DNA of 64,000 nucleotides. Origin: Methylobacterium nonmethylotrophicum. GTDB taxonomy: Bacteria > Pseudomonadota > Alphaproteobacteria > Rhizobiales > Beijerinckiaceae. Each line of letters starts with the position of its first letter. Position 1 is the stretch's first letter. Position numbers and translations under genes: made by a program. This document shows positions 63,782-64,000 of the stretch, piece by piece. The notes under the pieces were generated by a model. That model ran no database searches. It was not told the origin of the DNA and saw only the letters and a list, made by a program, of their open reading frames with translations. Location of the stretch: contig NZ_SRLB01000005.1 of the NCBI RefSeq assembly GCF_004745635.1, positions 248,001-312,000 of the forward strand, written 5' to 3'.

Positions 63782-64000
63782 ATGCGGCTGTCGCAGCACC
63801 GCGCGGTGCAGGAGGCCGCCCGCTCCGACCAGGCTGAGATCAACCGCGGCAATGCCGTCCGGCTGATCCGAGAAGCCGCACGAAACCCGGCGGAGCCGGA
63901 GCGGATCATGCTCCCGACGCGATCAGCCGGTGATCTGCGCCGTCGTCGGCTGGCGGCCATCCGTGAGACGGGCCACGGGCGGCGGACGCAGTTCCTCGCC
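63782..64000 (+). CDS. Possible start of an unrecognised gene at the right edge
   Basis: ATG 63782 opens a frame that is still open at the window end (73 residues). It starts MRLSQHRAVQEAARSDQAEI and has charged helical composition (RLIREAARNPAEPER), but no ribosome binding site and no known family. A gene is possible; so is a chance open frame in GC-rich DNA. Confidence 0.25.
   Translation, partial: MRLSQHRAVQEAARSDQAEINRGNAVRLIREAARNPAEPERIMLPTRSAGDLRRRRLAAIRETGHGRRTQFLA

Noticed and set aside
63556..63960. A 134-codon minus-strand frame at the right edge
   Set aside because: Ser/Arg-rich composition and overlap with the chemoreceptor N-terminus; no signature seen.

Overview
The window looks like chromosome of a high-GC methylotrophic alphaproteobacterium, most likely Methylobacterium or a close relative. 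The pointers are a PQQ alcohol dehydrogenase with the two-aspartate lanthanide signature and its cytochrome, a soluble NAD-linked formate dehydrogenase operon in fdsGBACD order, an alphaproteobacterial cytochrome c oxidase operon, an EcfG-type general stress sigma factor, and a mesaconyl-CoA isomerase-like protein that fits an ethylmalonyl-CoA-pathway host. I saw no phage, insertion sequence, CRISPR array, rRNA or tRNA.

Layout. 1-7 kb: start of an ankyrin-repeat protein, a membrane-bound MHYT-PAS-GGDEF-EAL cyclic-di-GMP protein, phosphoglucomutase, a CaiB-family protein resembling 2-methylfumaryl-CoA isomerase, and an EamA exporter. 7-14 kb: a protocatechuate operon (IclR regulator, pcaH, pcaG, a beta-keto acid cleavage enzyme, pcaB, a fused pcaD-pcaC gene, TetR). 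The expected pcaIJ and pcaF are absent, so the cleavage enzyme may do the last step. 14-18 kb: a ZnuD-like TonB receptor with paired operator-like dyads, an SDR and a cupin. 18-22 kb: a PCuAC-like protein without copper ligands, the lanthanide-type alcohol dehydrogenase, its cytochrome c and two secreted proteins. 22-30 kb: sfsA, a MoaB/CinA-type protein, xanthine phosphoribosyltransferase, two tandem transglutaminase-like peptidases (the second behind a perfect EcfG promoter), DUF3126, cysE and an OmpR-type regulator. 30-42 kb: a receiver-first histidine kinase, the fds operon, a chemoreceptor and a LysR regulator. 42-49 kb: ctaC-ctaD-ctaB-small membrane protein-ctaG-ctaE-DUF983-surf1. 49-54 kb: a class A penicillin-binding protein, an unknown exported protein and an Hsp70-like ATPase. 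54-56 kb: two CsbD-type stress proteins and a sigma factor with an N-terminal NepR-like domain. 56-58.2 kb: a Crp-type regulator and a Gdx/SugE exporter preceded by a candidate guanidine-II riboswitch. 58.3-61.8 kb: a small catabolic operon (cupin dioxygenase-like, MFS, SDR, IclR). 61.9-63.6 kb: a second chemoreceptor.

How it fits together. Alcohol oxidation, formate oxidation to CO2 with NADH, and the terminal oxidase form the energy side. Protocatechuate breakdown and the cupin-MFS-SDR-IclR operon feed carbon. The NepR-sigma fusion, the EcfG promoters in front of a CsbD gene and a peptidase gene, the two-component proteins and the chemoreceptors form the sensing and stress side. The most novel-looking items are the NepR-sigma fusion with its local promoters, the guanidine-II riboswitch with an unusually long linker, the cleavage enzyme inside the pca operon, and the mesaconyl-CoA isomerase-like gene.
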